Origin: Bacillota bacterium
GTDB lineage: Bacteria > Bacillota > Clostridia > Christensenellales > Aristaeellaceae
Assembly (NCBI GenBank): GCA_023416585.1
Contig: JAEZHM010000154.1
Span: 248,001 to 312,000 of the forward strand
Direction: 5' to 3'
DNA: 64,000 bases
Below, one piece after another: positions 32,552-41,453 of the stretch (within the stretch, counting starts at the first letter, position 1; every line of letters begins with the position of its first letter). Made by a program: the position numbers and the translations under genes. Below the pieces are notes generated by a model. That model did no database searches, was not told the DNA's origin, and saw nothing but the letters and a program-made list of their open reading frames with translations.

Positions 32552-34107
32552 GTAAATTCCCAAAGTAAGTTCCACAGTGGACGCGGGAGTGGAATTTAGT
32601 CTGACACGGCATCTGGTAGAATTAAGTCCGGGATATTTTCCAGGACGATGAGGATGCCATGACAAATACAGAAACACAAAAGAACAAGCATCTGACCATG
32701 GATAACCGCATAGAGATACAGGATTGCCTGTATCATGGGATGACATTCAAGGCAATAGCAAAAAGGATTGGTAAGGACCAGACTACCATTTCCAAAGAGG
32801 TGAAAAAGCATCTAGACGTTGCAGTAGACGATGTGACCAGAACCGATATGCACGGCAATCCCATAGTGCCTGAAGTCTGTCCGGCACTACTCAAAGCGCC
32901 GTTCGTGTGCAACCCATGCAACAGAAGGCACACCCGGTGCAAGTACCGGAAGCAGTTCTACCACGCAAAGAAGGCTCATCAGGAATATGAGGCACTGCTC
33001 TGCGAAGCCCGCGAGGGGATCCCCTTGAGCAAGGAGTCTTTTTACGAAATGGACAGGGTACTTTCAGAAGGTGTCCAACACGGGCAACATCTGTACCACA
33101 TCATGCAGACGAAAGAGCTCGGTGTATCCAAGTCCACTGTTTACAGGCATCTGAAACAAGGGTATTTGTCGGTTAGTGCGATTGATTTCCCAAGGGTGGT
33201 CAAATTCAAACCCAGGAATAAAAGGTCTAATGAATATGTCCCCAAAGCGCTTAAAGTCGGCAGAACTTATGAAGATTTCCTTCGCTTCATGAATGAAAGT
33301 GGAATGGCCTCATGGGTTGAGATGGACACAGTCATTGGCCGTATCGGCGGCAAGGTCATACTGACGCTGGATTTTACCATTTGTAATTTCATGGCGGGCA
33401 TTCTTTTAGACAATAAAACCGTTTCTGAAACAGCACAGAAAATCCAATCGCTCAAAAATCGCTTTGTTGCTGCAGGCATTCGTTTCGGTAGCATCATGCC
33501 TATCATTCTTACCGACAACGGGGGAGAATTTGCCGATGTTTTCACCATCGAGAATGGTTTGGATGGACAGAAGGAAACCGATTTATTCTTCTGTGACCCT
33601 ATGCAGTCTTCCCAAAAGCCGTATGTTGAGAAGAATCACACCCTGTTTCGTGACATCGTTCCCAAAGGCTCATCCTTTGACGGGTTCACGCAGGATACGG
33701 TCAACTTGGTTTTCTCCCACGTGAATGGCGTCAAAAGAAAAATCCTGAACGGCAGAACACCATACGAAATGTTTACTTTCATCTTTGGCGAAGCTGCTGT
33801 CAAGATTCTGGGCGTTCAATTCGTTCCCCCTGACAAAGTGATCCAATCCCCGAAATTGCTGTCTTTTTAGAATGATCTTTTTCCAGCAGAACACAGTGGA
33901 AAATTTCCCAGACTTAATTCCCATACGGTGGAAGTTACTTTGAGACGGCCCGTTTCAAGGATTGTTTCGCTTCGACTTCTTTGCTCTGCTATGTCTAGTA
34001 AACCGTGCTTAGCCTTACTTGATACCGCTTTTCCCTAACTTACTTCCTTTGCTTTTCATTGTAAATTCTACACTCTTCCCACTGTGGAACTTACTTTGGG
34101 AATTTAC
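32552..34107 (+). mobile_element. complete IS30-family insertion sequence
   Basis: The element is bounded by 29-bp perfect inverted repeats (32552-32580 and 34079-34107). A second, subterminal inverted repeat of 23 bases with two mismatches lies at 32619-32641 and 33898-33920. One transposase gene fills the interior. The sequence TTAATCAATGGAAG occurs just outside the left end (32539-32552) and again just outside the right end (34109-34122); this flanking direct repeat of 13-14 bases is longer than the two or three bases usual for IS30. The intact ends and frame suggest a recent insertion. Confidence 0.85.
32659..33870 (+). CDS. IS30-family transposase
   Basis: This 403-residue transposase has the IS30 N-terminal helix-turn-helix (CLYHGMTFKAIAKRIGKDQTTISKEV at about residues 27-50), a cysteine cluster around residues 88-98, and a DDE catalytic core. 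The acidic residues are the aspartate in WVEMDTVIG, the aspartate in PIILTDNGGEF and the glutamate in QKPYVEKNH. No frameshift is present. It moves the surrounding element through a circular or linear intermediate. It lies between intact terminal repeats, so the element is likely active. Confidence 0.92.
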   Translation: MTNTETQKNKHLTMDNRIEIQDCLYHGMTFKAIAKRIGKDQTTISKEVKKHLDVAVDDVTRTDMHGNPIVPEVCPALLKAPFVCNPCNRRHTRCKYRKQFYHAKKAHQEYEALLCEAREGIPLSKESFYEMDRVLSEGVQHGQHLYHIMQTKELGVSKSTVYRHLKQGYLSVSAIDFPRVVKFKPRNKRSNEYVPKALKVGRTYEDFLRFMNESGMASWVEMDTVIGRIGGKVILTLDFTICNFMAGILLDNKTVSETAQKIQSLKNRFVAAGIRFGSIMPIILTDNGGEFADVFTIENGLDGQKETDLFFCDPMQSSQKPYVEKNHTLFRDIVPKGSSFDGFTQDTVNLVFSHVNGVKRKILNGRTPYEMFTFIFGEAAVKILGVQFVPPDKVIQSPKLLSF

Positions 34108-34269
34108 GTTAATCAATGGAAGAAGTGTGCGAATACGACGACAAGGAAAATAACAAATTCACTTATATTGATACTCAGAAAATAGCAGATTTACAAGGTA
34201 AAATATCGTTGCTTATAGAAAGCATTTATTACCAGTAGATGATATATCAATAGGGGAGCAAAGGCAATA

Positions 34270-34593
34270 ATGAAACATATAGTCTACAATAAGTTTGTGC
34301 GTGATCGCATTCCTGAAATTATTGCAGCCTCCGGTAATCGATGTGATACTCGTATCCTCTCTGAGGAGGAATACCTCGCCATGTTGAGAACCAAGCTGCA
34401 CGAGGAACTTGCTGAATATGAAGAAAGCGGCGAATTGGAAGAGCTCGCCGATATCCTCGAAATCCTGCATGCGCTGGCTGTTGCTGGTGGCAGTACGCCA
34501 GAGAAATTGGAAGCCGTGCGCGCCCGTAAGGCCAATGAGCGTGGGGGATTCGCAGAGAGAATATTCTTGATATCTGTGGATGAAGCAGACTGA
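34270..34593 (+). CDS. MazG-like nucleoside triphosphate pyrophosphohydrolase
   Basis: This 107-residue all-alpha protein matches the MazG-like phosphoribosyl-ATP pyrophosphohydrolase family: YNKFVRDRIPEIIAASG at the start, the metal-binding KLHEELAEYEESGELEELADILEILHAL in the middle, and a C-terminal arginine-rich helix with ERGGFAERIFL. It would hydrolyse nucleoside triphosphates or related pyrophosphates. It lies 15 bases before the first helicase gene on the same strand and is therefore probably part of that operon. Similar small pyrophosphohydrolases are found in some defence loci. Confidence 0.85.
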   Translation: MKHIVYNKFVRDRIPEIIAASGNRCDTRILSEEEYLAMLRTKLHEELAEYEESGELEELADILEILHALAVAGGSTPEKLEAVRARKANERGGFAERIFLISVDEAD

Positions 34594-34608
34594 TTCGGAG
34601 GGTTACAA

Positions 34609-36870
34609 ATGCAGTTACATGCCATTTCTGGAAGCACAGCAGAGGATTTATTCATCGATCTATTTTCAGAAACCTTCGGTGCGGAAAAGGCTGGCTATTT
34701 ATATACACAATACCCGTTTTTTGATATCTATCAGAATCAGCGTTTTGCAGACTTTCTGATTGAATGCGGATTTCGGCGCATTGCTATTGAAATTGATGAT
34801 GAAGCATCACATAATCCACGTCTGGTTGCTCAGAACAAATTCTGGGACGATCTGCTTAAGCAGAACAGCATGGTTTACAAGGGCTGGGATGTCTATCGCT
34901 GGGCCGTCCGTCAGATGCAGACACAGCCAGAGACGGTGAAGGACGAATTGCGTGTGTTCCTGGGCTCGCATCCGAAGTTCCGTGAGATGGAGGATTATCT
35001 GCCTACCCAGCGTGCGGTTTCACTGGATGGCGGTAAACTGGAGCTAAAGCACCATCAGCAAGAAGCACTGGAGGCTCTGGCAAAACTGCGCTCCGAACGC
35101 GCTACAATTGCTCTCCTATACCATGCCACAGGCACTGGCAAAACAGTTACGGCAGTCACTGATGCCAAGCGTTGCTGCGGTCGAGTGCTGATGGTTGCAC
35201 ATACACGAGAACTGGTAGAACAGACTGAAACCACTTTTCGCATGTTATGGCCGGAAGTATCAGTTGGACAGTATATGGAATCTGTTAAGGAAAAAGGTGC
35301 GCATGTTGTGTGCGGTAGCATCCAGTCTGTGGCCATGCATCTGGAGGACTTCGACGAGAACGAGTTTGAATACTTGATTATAGACGAAGCGCATCATGCT
35401 TCTGCAGACACCTATCAACGTGTGCTGGCTTATTTCCACCCGAAATTCACATTGGGACTTACCGCAACGCCTGAGCGGGCCGACGATCAGGATATACTTG
35501 AAATCTTCAAAAACACAGCACATAAGCTGGATATTCAAACAGCAGTGGAAATCGGTGAACTGGTACCGATTCGTTGTATCCGTATCCATACCAACATTGA
35601 TCTTACAAAAGTACGGTTTAACTCTATTCAGTACAATATCCGTGACCTGGAAAGCAGAATATATGTCCCGGAACGTAACCGCCTAATCGTAGATACATGG
35701 ATGGAATTTGTGAAGGACAAGCGAACCGTAGTATTCGCTGCATCTGTCAAACATGCGGAGGAGATTGCCGGCCTGTTCCGCGATCGGGGAGTCAAAGCCA
35801 TTGCTGTATCTGGAGGAATGAAAGCGTCGGACCGCAGCGAGTACTTGGCGCGGTTTGCACGTGGTGAAATCAATGTGCTGTGCGCCTGCGACCTGCTAAA
35901 CGAAGGCTGGGATTGCCCTCAGACGGAAGTGCTGTTCATGGCACGGCCAACGATGTCCCGCGTCCTGTATACGCAGCAATTGGGGCGTGGCATGCGGCTA
36001 TATGAGGGTAAGGAAAGCCTGATGGTATTCGATTTCGTTGACAACGCCAGCCAATACAATATGCCGTTTTCTATACATCGCCTTTTCAAACTGAAGGACT
36101 ACAAACCTGGTGCACTAGCCATCGCTCCAGCTCAACAGAGGACTATTGAGGATTCGCTATATATGAAAGGGGAGAAGCCTGAGGCGTTGGTGGACTATCC
36201 TGTCAGTGTCACGGATTACGAAGCCGTAGACATCTTCAATTGGCAGGAAGAAGCCGAAAACATGATCAGCCAGATGGAATTTGTGCGGCGCGTGAATGTG
36301 CAGGCTGAAACGATAGAACGAATGGTGCGAGAGGGCAGGCTGTTGCCGGATCTTATTGTGCCAATGAGCGAGCACCGCACATTCAAGTATTTCAAGGAGG
36401 ATACACTGAAAGCCTATGCTACAGATTTTGGTTGGACGCTGATCGATGATAATAACAGGAAACAGCTGTTCATGGACATGGTGCGAACAATGGACATGAG
36501 CTATTCCTACAAACCTGTACTCCTGAAAGCTATACTAGCCAATGCTGACGAGAAGGGCCGTGTGAAGCTATCGGATATCGTGGCCTATTTCCGGGCTTTT
36601 TACGAGGATCGTGCCAAAGGCGGCCTTATAGTTGAAAAGCCTAACAGCCTTTATACCAATGGTGACTATACAGACAAGGATGCTGAAAGAAATATACTTT
36701 CCAATCCGTTCAAACGCTTCGAAGATATGCAGATGCTGCATCATACAAAAACGTTAGGTATCATTGAAGTGGACCAGATGGTATGGAAAAAGCTGCAGCC
36801 GGATGAAAAAGAAGAAACATTACGTGTGTGCGAGGACAAATTGAATGCGTATTATAGAAGGCTTAGCTGA
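34609..36870 (+). CDS. SF2 helicase with N-terminal Vsr/DUF559-like nuclease domain
   Basis: The 753-residue protein fuses an N-terminal restriction-like domain to a superfamily 2 helicase. Residues about 10-100 include RFADFLIECGFRRIAIEIDD and a downstream histidine, the D48, E61/D63 pattern of Vsr/DUF559 nucleases. The helicase core shows Walker A ATGTGKT (173-179), DEAH (259-262), TATPER and the motif VI segment QLGRGMR. A region of about 250 residues after the core is helical and unassigned. It would unwind or translocate along DNA and may nick it. A GGAGGGTTACAA site precedes the ATG. Confidence 0.85.
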   Translation: MQLHAISGSTAEDLFIDLFSETFGAEKAGYLYTQYPFFDIYQNQRFADFLIECGFRRIAIEIDDEASHNPRLVAQNKFWDDLLKQNSMVYKGWDVYRWAVRQMQTQPETVKDELRVFLGSHPKFREMEDYLPTQRAVSLDGGKLELKHHQQEALEALAKLRSERATIALLYHATGTGKTVTAVTDAKRCCGRVLMVAHTRELVEQTETTFRMLWPEVSVGQYMESVKEKGAHVVCGSIQSVAMHLEDFDENEFEYLIIDEAHHASADTYQRVLAYFHPKFTLGLTATPERADDQDILEIFKNTAHKLDIQTAVEIGELVPIRCIRIHTNIDLTKVRFNSIQYNIRDLESRIYVPERNRLIVDTWMEFVKDKRTVVFAASVKHAEEIAGLFRDRGVKAIAVSGGMKASDRSEYLARFARGEINVLCACDLLNEGWDCPQTEVLFMARPTMSRVLYTQQLGRGMRLYEGKESLMVFDFVDNASQYNMPFSIHRLFKLKDYKPGALAIAPAQQRTIEDSLYMKGEKPEALVDYPVSVTDYEAVDIFNWQEEAENMISQMEFVRRVNVQAETIERMVREGRLLPDLIVPMSEHRTFKYFKEDTLKAYATDFGWTLIDDNNRKQLFMDMVRTMDMSYSYKPVLLKAILANADEKGRVKLSDIVAYFRAFYEDRAKGGLIVEKPNSLYTNGDYTDKDAERNILSNPFKRFEDMQMLHHTKTLGIIEVDQMVWKKLQPDEKEETLRVCEDKLNAYYRRLS

Positions 36871-37151
36871 TTGTAACCATTGAGCGACTTTTGGCTTTCT
36901 GCCTGGCTTTTGGGAGTGCCATTATTCATTTTCCTAATTTCGCGCTGACAAATTTCTGATAACTGTTCATTTATCATGTTTTAAAGAATTGACAGAGACG
37001 AGGCAAAAAGCCTGAGGAATAGTCTTTCATATACAATCCCTTTTGTGTTTAGATAGGATGTCTTTGTAGAATACTTGAGCAAAAGGAAATAATAGGTTAT
37101 AATTTTTGTAAGCAGTACTGATAGCATATCTAATTGGTGAAAGGCGGAAAT

Positions 37152-40100
37152 ATGCTTCATTTCGGTCTTTATGAACAACTAATCAACTCAGCCATTAAAA
37201 AAGTCTTGGATAATGCAAAGGAAAGCTTTATCGTCACAGACGATTTAGATGAAGCCGAAGCCGCAAAGGTTCTCTCCCAATACGTTTCCCAGATCACTGA
37301 GCGGGTTTTGAAAGAATTAGGCGAAACATCAGGGTTAAATGCACAAGTGAGTTTAGTGAACAGCTTGGTAGAATCGCTCGCGTTGCAGCAAAACCTTGCT
37401 GTGGAAAGTCCTGCGCGTATGCTGATGTCCTTCAAGGAAACAAGGAATGCTATGCATATGGAATACGTCCGACCGGAAACGTCCGTCGCACAGACCTCAC
37501 TGTTTACCGGCGCAGGTAACGAACCTAGCCTATATACTGAAATAAAGAAAGAAATCCTTTCCTGTGACCGCATTGACATGCTAGTTTCGTTCATCAAGTG
37601 GAGCGTCCTCAGGATGATTCTGGAAGAGTTGCGCTCGTTTACTCTAAATGGAGGACATCTGCGCATCATCACAACTTCCTATTTAGGTGCAACCGACGTA
37701 AAAACCATCGTAGAGCTCCAGCGGCTGACGAACACTGAAATCAGGATCTCATATGATACCGCACGTACGCGACTGCATGCCAAGACATATGTGTTCTATC
37801 GTAACAGCGGTTTTTCCACCGCATATGTCGGCTCCTCCAATCTGACCAAGCCTGCCATCTCCAGCGGTCTTGAATGGAACGTGAAGTTGACAGAGCGAGA
37901 CCAGGCCGAGACGATCAAGAAGATCGATGCCACCTTTGAAAGCTATTGGAATTCGTCGGAATTTGAGAAGTACGATGAATCCCAGGAAATGCGCCTTGCA
38001 TCCGCCTTGAAAGCAGAGCGCATTGGGCAACACTTGAAGACGATCGATCCAGTATACTCCTTTGATATCCGTCCATATCCTTATCAGCAAGAAATCTTGG
38101 ATGCACTAGAAGCGGAGCGCAGCGTTCGAGAGTCGTATCGAAACCTTATAGTAGCCGCTACAGGAACAGGCAAGACTGTGATCTCTGCCTTCGACTACAA
38201 AAGATACATAAAAACACACCATGGAAGCGTTTGTCGGCTTCTGTTTGTAGCGCATCGTGAAGAGATCCTGAAACAAAGCGTGGACTGCTTTCGCGGTGTT
38301 CTCAAAGACATGAATTTCGGCGACCTATTCGTGGGCAGCTATCGACCAGAAAGCCTCGATCATCTGTTCATCTCTGTGCAGACGTTCAATTCACAGGATC
38401 TGGCCTTGCGAACTGCACCTGATTTCTATGACTATATCATTGTAGACGAGTTCCATCACGCAGCAGCGCCGACCTATGAGCGGTTGCTTTCATATTATCA
38501 GCCCAAAATTCTATTGGGACTAACCGCCACGCCAGAGCGAATGGACGGGCAAGACGTACTCAGTTGGTTCGGTGGTCGTATTGCTGCTGAGATACGGCTT
38601 CCTGAGGCCATTGAGCGAAAGCTTCTGTGCCCGTTTCAGTATTTTGGGGTCACGGATGCCGCCAACTTGACGGGAGTACGATGGACGCGCGGCGGTTATG
38701 ACCGGGTGGAGCTATCTAACCTTTATACAGTGAATCGCGCAGTCGCGAAGATAAGGGCAGACATGGTGGTTCAATCTTTAGTTCGTTACGTGACAGACCT
38801 TGACGATGTGAAGGGACTCGGCTTCTGCGTCTCCATCCAGCATGCATTGTTCATGACGGAGCACTTCAACCAAGCCGGCATCCGCTCCATGAGTGTGACT
38901 GGTGAAACACCAAACGATGTTCGCGAAAACGCCAAGAAAGCACTCACAACAGGTGAAGTGCGTTTCATCTTCACAGTGGACGTCTACAACGAAGGCGTGG
39001 ACATTCCTGAGATCAACACAGTACTATTTCTGCGGCCTACGGAATCTCTAACGGTCTTTCTACAGCAATTGGGGCGCGGCCTTCGGCTTGCGGAGGGCAA
39101 GGAGTGCCTGACAGTCCTGGACTTCATCGGACAAGCGAATCAGCGTTATAATTTTGAGGGTAAACTGGCGGCTCTGCTGGGTAGGTCGCGCAGAGGCATA
39201 CAGCGCGAGATCAAGGACGGCTTTGTCTCGGTTCCTAAGGGCTGCTTTATCCAGCTAGAAAAGATAGCACAAGGCTACATTCTGGAGAACATTCGCTCCT
39301 CGTTGACGAACCGTCGCGGGATTGTTGACCGCATCCACACGTTTGAAGAAGACACAGGGGTTCCGCCAACACTTAACAGCTTCTGCGCGTTCTATCACCT
39401 CGACCCACGTACAATCTACAAAAGCGCTGCCTTTGCACGGTTGTGCGTCACAGCCGGAGTAATAACAGAATTTGACGAGGCACTAGAGTGCGTTCTTACC
39501 AAGGCATTCCCTCGAATCTGTGGCATTGATAGCAGGCGTTGGATTCGTTTCATCATGGATATGCTGGACATGGCGGACGAACTCAATGACAGCCTGCTGA
39601 CCGAAAAAGAACGTCGAATGCTAAACATGTTTCAGTTAACAGTTTGGAATAAGCCTTTTGAAGAATGCGGATTTCAACAAGCGACAGACGCAATCCGAGC
39701 CATCGCCGCCTGCACCATACTATGTTCCGAATTGAAGGAACTGCTCCGGTTCAACTTCGACCATATTGATTTCGTTGATGAGCCTATAAATCTGGGCTTT
39801 GAATGCCCGTTGGATGTACATTGTTCCTACAGCCGTGATCAAGCGTTGATTGCGATGGATTTCATGCAACCCACTAATGTCCGGGAAGGTGTGAAGTATT
39901 TGCCGGAAAAGAGCTTGGACATTTTCTTTATAACGCTAAATAAGGCTGATAAGGACTATTCACCAACCACAATGTACAACGATTATGCTGTGAATGAGAT
40001 GCTTTTTCACTGGCAGAGTCAATCCACTACCAGTGAGGAGAGTCCGACAGGCCAACGATACATCCATCACCGGGAATCGGGAAATAAAATCATACTCTTC

Positions 40101-40265
40101 GTTCGGGAATATAAAAAGGACCAGTATGGTGTTTCACCCTATACGTGCCTTGGTGAAGCCGAATACTTATCTCACACGGGCAGCCGTCCCATGAATATAA
40201 ATCTGCGCCTTAAGACACCCATTCCTGCAAAGTTTCTTCAGAAAGCGAACAGGCTTGTTATGTGA
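37152..40265 (+). CDS. SF2 helicase with N-terminal PLD-like domain (DUF3427 type)
   Basis: I set the start at the ATG at 37152, where AAAGGCGG lies upstream, rather than the earlier TTG at 37134. The 1037-residue protein has an N-terminal phospholipase-D-like nuclease domain with the HxK motif at H209/K211 (RLHAKTYVF) and GSSNLTKPA. The helicase core follows with Walker A ATGTGKT (336-342), DEFH (432-435), TATPERMDG and QQLGRGLR. The C-terminal 300 residues fit the DUF3427 region. It likely cuts and remodels DNA in a restriction-type response. It shares strand and neighbourhood with the Vsr-helicase and the MazG-like gene. Confidence 0.87.
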   Translation: MLHFGLYEQLINSAIKKVLDNAKESFIVTDDLDEAEAAKVLSQYVSQITERVLKELGETSGLNAQVSLVNSLVESLALQQNLAVESPARMLMSFKETRNAMHMEYVRPETSVAQTSLFTGAGNEPSLYTEIKKEILSCDRIDMLVSFIKWSVLRMILEELRSFTLNGGHLRIITTSYLGATDVKTIVELQRLTNTEIRISYDTARTRLHAKTYVFYRNSGFSTAYVGSSNLTKPAISSGLEWNVKLTERDQAETIKKIDATFESYWNSSEFEKYDESQEMRLASALKAERIGQHLKTIDPVYSFDIRPYPYQQEILDALEAERSVRESYRNLIVAATGTGKTVISAFDYKRYIKTHHGSVCRLLFVAHREEILKQSVDCFRGVLKDMNFGDLFVGSYRPESLDHLFISVQTFNSQDLALRTAPDFYDYIIVDEFHHAAAPTYERLLSYYQPKILLGLTATPERMDGQDVLSWFGGRIAAEIRLPEAIERKLLCPFQYFGVTDAANLTGVRWTRGGYDRVELSNLYTVNRAVAKIRADMVVQSLVRYVTDLDDVKGLGFCVSIQHALFMTEHFNQAGIRSMSVTGETPNDVRENAKKALTTGEVRFIFTVDVYNEGVDIPEINTVLFLRPTESLTVFLQQLGRGLRLAEGKECLTVLDFIGQANQRYNFEGKLAALLGRSRRGIQREIKDGFVSVPKGCFIQLEKIAQGYILENIRSSLTNRRGIVDRIHTFEEDTGVPPTLNSFCAFYHLDPRTIYKSAAFARLCVTAGVITEFDEALECVLTKAFPRICGIDSRRWIRFIMDMLDMADELNDSLLTEKERRMLNMFQLTVWNKPFEECGFQQATDAIRAIAACTILCSELKELLRFNFDHIDFVDEPINLGFECPLDVHCSYSRDQALIAMDFMQPTNVREGVKYLPEKSLDIFFITLNKADKDYSPTTMYNDYAVNEMLFHWQSQSTTSEESPTGQRYIHHRESGNKIILFVREYKKDQYGVSPYTCLGEAEYLSHTGSRPMNINLRLKTPIPAKFLQKANRLVM

Positions 40266-40339
40266 TGAAACGAAGAGGCGATGTCGATCACGAATCATAG
40301 GTGGCAGAATATCTTTTTAAAGAAAGGTAAACTATATTT

Positions 40340-40422
40340 CATACTTGGCTGGACAAAAAAGAAGAAATAATATGCATGTACGAGGACAACCTAAATGCGT
40401 ATTATCGGAGGATTGGCTAATA
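40340..40422 (+). pseudogene. C-terminal remnant of a second helicase copy
   Basis: The plus strand encodes TWLDKKEEIICMYEDNLNAYYRRIG and a stop. It matches the end of the Vsr-helicase (LQPDEKEETL...CEDKLNAYYRRLS at 36790-36870), so a paralogous helicase gene once stood here and only its final 25 codons remain. The DNA between 40266 and 40340 gives no recognisable frame. Confidence 0.6.
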
Positions 40423-40492
40423 AGATCCTGCCTAGATGATATTGAACTATCAAATAGATACACTTGTTGGATAATAAAATAGAATTTAGGCA

Positions 40493-40520
40493 AAAAAATA
40501 AGCCCGCATTGGGCTTTTTC
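40493..40520. terminator. short terminator hairpin beside a tRNA fragment
   Basis: AAGCCC pairs with GGGCTT around a five-base loop, with T tracts on both strands. On the minus strand it follows the broken tRNA at 40531-40564 and was probably its terminator. Confidence 0.55.
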
Positions 40521-40530
40521 TATGTATATT

Positions 40531-40564
40531 GCGCGCCTGGCTCTACCAACTGAGCCAAAGCACC
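40531..40564 (-). pseudogene. 5' fragment of a tRNA gene
   Basis: Minus-strand reading begins GGTGCTTTGGCTCAGTTGGT, a normal acceptor strand, linker and D-arm, and then departs from a tRNA after GAGCCAGGCGCGC. The anticodon and T-arms are missing. The lost part was replaced up to the hairpin at 40493-40520, so this is a deletion scar. Its acceptor strand GGTGCTT is the exact complement of the 3' acceptor of the decayed tRNA at 618-690. Confidence 0.55.
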
Positions 40565-40777
40565 GTATGCCAGGTCTCTTTTGCCAACCTTAGTTTTTGG
40601 CGTCATGGTATATCATACCATGCGATGAATGGATTGTCAACACAAAAGTGGTTTTTTTACCCTTGTTTTTACCTTCGCGGAAATGGATTTCTGTACGGGA
40701 TTTTTGCATAATCCGACGCAAAGAGTATACCGTCCGTTGATCGGAATGGCATATAAGGTTATCCGCTTCAGACTGTT

Positions 40778-41206
40778 TTATAGAAAATCCTTGAGTTGCT
40801 GAACATTATCTTCTTCAAAGGCCAGAAGCCGCTGCATCAGGTTCCGGATTTCCTCGTCCACATCCTGATACTTTTTCAGATTTTTTGTGGCGTCCAGTAT
40901 CCCCATGTTGCTGCCCAGGATCAGCATCTCAGCCACATGGGACGACGTGCTGTCTTTGGCGGTTTGAATGCGGACACAAATATATGTTTTGATTTTGGAA
41001 CAGGTGCCGATTCCCTTTTCATCGTAACCGTTTTTATTCAGTTGTTCCCTGGCTTCCGTGAATATGCTGCGGTACTCTTCCAGCTGTGCCGATAGATGCG
41101 CTTTAAAGTCTTCATCTTCCACAATGTTAATCAACTGATCGATGGTGATTACACCCATCTGCGCATTTTGATAGATAAAGTTCAAAAGCTCCACGTTTCC
41201 GTTCAT
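40778..41206 (-). CDS. small helical protein, possibly ferritin-like (unassigned family)
   Basis: I choose the ATG ending at 41206 because GGGAG precedes it; a longer frame to 41350 has no ribosome site and an unlike N-terminus. The 142-residue protein is nearly all alpha helix (LLNFIYQNAQMGVITIDQLINIVED at the start, KYQDVDEEIRNLMQRLLAFEEDNVQQLKDFL at the end), similar in form to the four-helix proteins of the DUF2383 sort common in spore formers. No metal-ligand pattern is complete enough to name. It stands alone at the boundary between the accessory region and stable chromosome. Confidence 0.6.
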   Translation of the reverse strand: MNGNVELLNFIYQNAQMGVITIDQLINIVEDEDFKAHLSAQLEEYRSIFTEAREQLNKNGYDEKGIGTCSKIKTYICVRIQTAKDSTSSHVAEMLILGSNMGILDATKNLKKYQDVDEEIRNLMQRLLAFEEDNVQQLKDFL

Positions 41207-41453
41207 GATGATTGCGCTCCCTTCGCATAGGCAGTATGCACAGGTGCGGAATTGCGTATTCCAAGAAAAATGCGCCTGCTTTTGAAGCACTTCATTGTGA
41301 GCTGGAGGGAATTTTGTGTATTTGCTTCTTCGATTTGCGGTGGCGAACAAAATCGGTTAAAAAAATGGGAAATAACCGTTTATTGGCACGGATAACATGG
41401 AGAATCTTTAGTATTATTATGGTCTCCCTGAGTGATGCCTGGAGGCCTTGGTT

